Below are positions 61,608 to 64,000 of a stretch of DNA of 64,000 bases, piece after piece. The first letter of the stretch is position 1. The number at the start of each line of letters is the position of its first letter. The translations under genes were made by a program, and so were the position numbers. The notes under the pieces were generated by a model. That model saw only the letters and a program-made list of their open reading frames with translations, was not told where the DNA came from and did no database searches. The DNA comes from Rhizobacter terrae (lineage in GTDB: Bacteria; Pseudomonadota; Gammaproteobacteria; Burkholderiales; Burkholderiaceae_C): contig NZ_QUSW01000003.1 of assembly GCF_003852895.1 (NCBI RefSeq), positions 620,001 to 684,000 of the forward strand. The letters run 5' to 3'.

Positions 61608-63127
61608 CAGAGCGCCTTGCGCAGGTTGGCCGGCGCGATCTTCAGGGCTTCGCGGTACTTGGCGACGGTGCGCCGCGCGACCTGGATGCCCTGCTCTTCC
61701 AGCATCTGCGAGAGCTGGCTGTCCGACAGCGGCTTGGCCGGGTCTTCGGCAGACACGAGCTGCTTGATGAGGGCGCGCACCGCGGTGCTCGACGCATTGC
61801 CGCCGGCCTCGGTGTTCAGCGACGAACCGAAGAAGTACTTCAGCTCGAAGGTGCCGAAGGGCGTGGCCATGTACTTGGCGGTGGTCACGCGAGAGATGGT
61901 GGATTCATGCAGGCCCAGCTCGTCGGCGATCTCGCGCAGCACCAGTGGCTTCATCGCGATCTCGCCGTGCGTGAAGAAGCTCTTCTGCCGCTCGACGATC
62001 GCCTGCGACACGCGCTGGATGGTGTCAAAGCGCTGCTGGATGTTCTTCATGAACCAGCGCGCCTCCTGCAGCCGCGAGCTCAGGCCGGCACCGGCGCCCG
62101 AGGCACCGCGTGACGAACGGATGGCCTGTGCATACAGGTCGTTGATGCGCAGCTTGGGCATCACGTCCGGGTTGAGCACGACCTTCCAGTTGCGGCCCGA
62201 CTTCTGCACGATCACGTCGGGCACGATGATGTTGGCTTCGGCCCGCGCGAAGGGGCGCGCCGGCTTGGGCTCCAGCGAGGTGATGATGCCCTGCGCCTCC
62301 TTGAGCAGCGCCTCGTCGGCGCCGGTCGCTGCGATGAGCTTCTTCACGTCGCGCCTGGCGAGCAGATCGAGATGCTGCTTGCAGATGATGATGGCGATCA
62401 TCTGCGCCTCGCTGCGCGGCAGCAGCCGCAGCTGCAGGATGAGGCACTCCGACAGGTTGCGCGCGCCGACGCCGGCGGGCTCCATGCTCTGCAGCCACTT
62501 GAGCGCGCATTGCAGGCGGTCGATCAGTTCCTCTTTCGCCTCGGGGTCCTCGTCGCCCACGAGTTCGGCGGCGATCTCTTCGAGCGAGTCGGCGAGGTAG
62601 CCGTCTTCGTTGAGCGATTCGATGAGCACATGCAGCGCCGCGGCATCTTCGGGCGACAGCCGCATGCCCGGCAGTTGCTCGCGCAGGAACTCCTGCAGCG
62701 TCTGCGAGGCCTGGTTGCGTTCCTGCGGGTCGAAGTCGTCGTTCTCGCCCGTGCCGGAGCCCGCGCTGGGCGTCTCGCGGATGCCGTCGAAGTCGTCGCG
62801 CTCGGTGCCGTTCTCCCAGTCCTCGCGCTCGGTGGCGCCGAACTCGGCGCTGTCCACGCCCGCGGCGTCGTCGCTGCCGGTCGCGGCTTCGGAGGCGTTT
62901 TCGGATTCGCGCTCACCCGCCCGCTCGGCCGTGCTCAGCCGCTCGGTCATGGGCTCGTAGGTGGGCGTGAGGTCCTCTTCCGCTTCGAGGAAGGGGTTCT
63001 GTTCGAGCATCTGCTCGACTTCCTGGTGGAGTTCGAGCGTGGAGAGTTGCAGCAGTCGAATCGATTGCTGCAGCTGTGGCGTGAGCGCCAGATGCTGGGA
63101 AAGCCGAACCTGTAGCGAGGGTTTCAT
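61607..63127 (-). CDS. rpoN: RNA polymerase sigma-54 factor RpoN
   Basis: 506 residues. Region I is Gln/Leu-rich (LALTPQLQQSIRLLQLSTLE). An acidic region II spans ~50-130 (ENDDFDPQE). The core-binding domain and a DNA-binding C-terminal domain end with the RpoN box ARRTVAKYREAL. It directs transcription of -24/-12 promoters with enhancer-binding activators; the pilA promoter at 14.08 kb fits. It lies three bases after lptB, the classic lptA-lptB-rpoN order, but hpf and ptsN do not follow; a rRNA methyltransferase gene does. Confidence 0.97.
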   Translation of the reverse strand: MKPSLQVRLSQHLALTPQLQQSIRLLQLSTLELHQEVEQMLEQNPFLEAEEDLTPTYEPMTERLSTAERAGERESENASEAATGSDDAAGVDSAEFGATEREDWENGTERDDFDGIRETPSAGSGTGENDDFDPQERNQASQTLQEFLREQLPGMRLSPEDAAALHVLIESLNEDGYLADSLEEIAAELVGDEDPEAKEELIDRLQCALKWLQSMEPAGVGARNLSECLILQLRLLPRSEAQMIAIIICKQHLDLLARRDVKKLIAATGADEALLKEAQGIITSLEPKPARPFARAEANIIVPDVIVQKSGRNWKVVLNPDVMPKLRINDLYAQAIRSSRGASGAGAGLSSRLQEARWFMKNIQQRFDTIQRVSQAIVERQKSFFTHGEIAMKPLVLREIADELGLHESTISRVTTAKYMATPFGTFELKYFFGSSLNTEAGGNASSTAVRALIKQLVSAEDPAKPLSDSQLSQMLEEQGIQVARRTVAKYREALKIAPANLRKAL

Positions 63128-63130
63128 GAC

Positions 63131-63904
63131 CTACATGCGGAAGTGTTCGCCCAGGTACACCTTGCGAACATCCGCGTTCTCGACGATTTCGGTCGGCGTG
63201 CCTTCGGCGAGCACCCGGCCTTCACTGATGATGTAGGCGCGGTCGCAGATGCCCAGCGTCTCGCGCACGTTGTGGTCGGTGATGAGCACGCCAATGCCGC
63301 GTGCCTTGAGGAAGCTGATGATGCGCTGGATCTCGATCACCGCGATCGGGTCCACGCCCGCGAAGGGCTCGTCCAGCAGGATGAAGCGCGGCTGCGTGGC
63401 CAGTGCCCGGGCAATCTCCACGCGGCGGCGTTCGCCGCCTGACAGTGCCGGAGCCGGCGAGGCGCGCAGCTTCTCGATGCTGAGGTCGCGCAAGAGGCCG
63501 TTGAGCAGCTCGTCGATGAGCGATGCCTTGAGCGGCTTGCCGTGCTCGTCCAGCTGCAGCTCCAGCACGGCGCGGATGTTCTCCTCCACCGTGAGCTTTC
63601 GGAAGATGGAGGCTTCCTGCGGCAGGTAGGACAGGCCCAGCCGCGAACGGCGGTGGATGGGCAGGCGCTCGACCGCTTCGCCGTCGATGGTGATCTTGCC
63701 GGCATCGGCGCGCACCAGGCCCACGATCATGTAGAAGCTGGTCGTCTTGCCCGCGCCATTGGGGCCCAGCAGGCCCACCACCTCGCCGGCATCGACGGCC
63801 AGGTGCACGTCCTTCACGACCTTGCGCACGCCGTAGGTCTTCTGAAGACCCTGCGCGGCCAGGCGGCCGGAAGATCGCGGCGCGGCGGCCGCCGCGCCGC
63901 TCAC
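63131..63904 (-). CDS. lptB: LPS export ABC transporter ATPase LptB
   Basis: 257 residues. Walker [20 protein letters not shown], signature [17 protein letters not shown], Walker [17 protein letters not shown], and the H-loop region [20 protein letters not shown]. It powers LPS extraction from the inner membrane with LptFG and LptC. It starts at a GTG at 63904 that overlaps the stop of lptA by three bases (GTGA). An N-terminal Ala-rich extension precedes [11 protein letters not shown]. Confidence 0.95.
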   Translation of the reverse strand: MSGAAAAAPRSSGRLAAQGLQKTYGVRKVVKDVHLAVDAGEVVGLLGPNGAGKTTSFYMIVGLVRADAGKITIDGEAVERLPIHRRSRLGLSYLPQEASIFRKLTVEENIRAVLELQLDEHGKPLKASLIDELLNGLLRDLSIEKLRASPAPALSGGERRRVEIARALATQPRFILLDEPFAGVDPIAVIEIQRIISFLKARGIGVLITDHNVRETLGICDRAYIISEGRVLAEGTPTEIVENADVRKVYLGEHFRM

Positions 63905-64000
63905 TTCTTGTCTCCGAGGGTGGTGCTGGGCTTGAGCGCCGCGGCTGCGGCAGCCGATGCGGCTTCCGCAGCGGCCGGCGTGCCCTCGCGCGGCGTCAGC
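63901..64000 (-). CDS. lptA: LptA, periplasmic LPS-transport protein (C-terminal end only)
   Basis: The last ~33 codons of an open frame entering from the right edge: Ala-rich, then [11 protein letters not shown] and stop. Position directly upstream of lptB and rpoN, with overlapping stop/start, fits lptA, whose C-terminus is variable. The conserved OstA domain is outside the window, so identity rests on synteny. Confidence 0.6.
   Translation of the reverse strand, partial: LTPREGTPAAAEAASAAAAAALKPSTTLGDKK

Overview
The window is a GC-rich, densely coded bacterial chromosome segment. It most resembles the Burkholderiales, probably Comamonadaceae. This rests on gene content and order (recA-recX-sucCD-terC, pilA with PglL/TfpO-type ligases, split pntAA/pntAB/pntB, lptA-lptB-rpoN) and on a dispersed intergenic repeat of a type I associate with that family. 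No rRNA, tRNA, CRISPR array, transposase or prophage block was seen; the window is mostly core genome with a few accessory patches.

Layout: 1-5 kb holds the 3' end of rodA, a convergent OmpR/TctE-type two-component pair, and recA-recX with a probable LexA box. 5-10 kb holds sucCD and two TerC/YjbE-type metal-transport paralogues; only the second is preceded by a manganese riboswitch of the yybP-ykoY class. 10-14 kb is a Ser/Thr kinase, PP2C phosphatase, double-FHA protein and class II-type cyclic-nucleotide phosphodiesterase. 14-18 kb is the pilA pilin, behind a near-consensus sigma-54 promoter, followed by two tandem pilin-glycosylation ligase-like membrane proteins. 18-26 kb carries moaC, a BepA-like M48 protease, a holin-like membrane protein, a histone-H1-tail/SWIB chromatin protein, a large cytosolic hybrid kinase, a DsbA-fold isomerase and a small unknown. 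26-34.5 kb has uvrA, an ECF sigma/anti-sigma-like pair, recQ, two lipoproteins and ssb.

34.5-45.5 kb is a signalling cluster: two convergent hybrid histidine kinases, one of them co-oriented with an orphan TRAP substrate-binding protein, a PaiB-like protein, and a cupredoxin-like protein overlapping a GGDEF-EAL protein. 45.5-51.6 kb holds mnmA, a thioesterase/MerR pair, a NUDIX hydrolase and the transhydrogenase operon with panD inserted. 51.7-53.5 kb is the most unusual patch: a LexA/S24-like regulator lacking the usual catalytic serine motif, AT-rich repeat/palindromic operator candidates, a GIY-YIG-like small protein and an overlapping minimal RhuM-like protein. 53.7-55.4 kb is a PEP-CTERM trypsin-like protease and a ~520-bp mosaic of inverted repeats. 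55.4-64 kb holds fadD, mtnN, rsmE, yidB, a THUMP RNA methyltransferase, rpoN, lptB and the 3' end of lptA.

Links inside the window: rpoN (sigma-54) probably serves the pilA promoter, and the two ligases probably modify that pilin. recA, recX, ssb, uvrA and recQ cover recombination and repair, but only recA shows a LexA-like box. The best candidate for an undescribed system is the 51.7-53.5 kb regulator/GIY-YIG-like/RhuM-like module. All functional statements come from reading protein and DNA motifs by eye; no database search was run.
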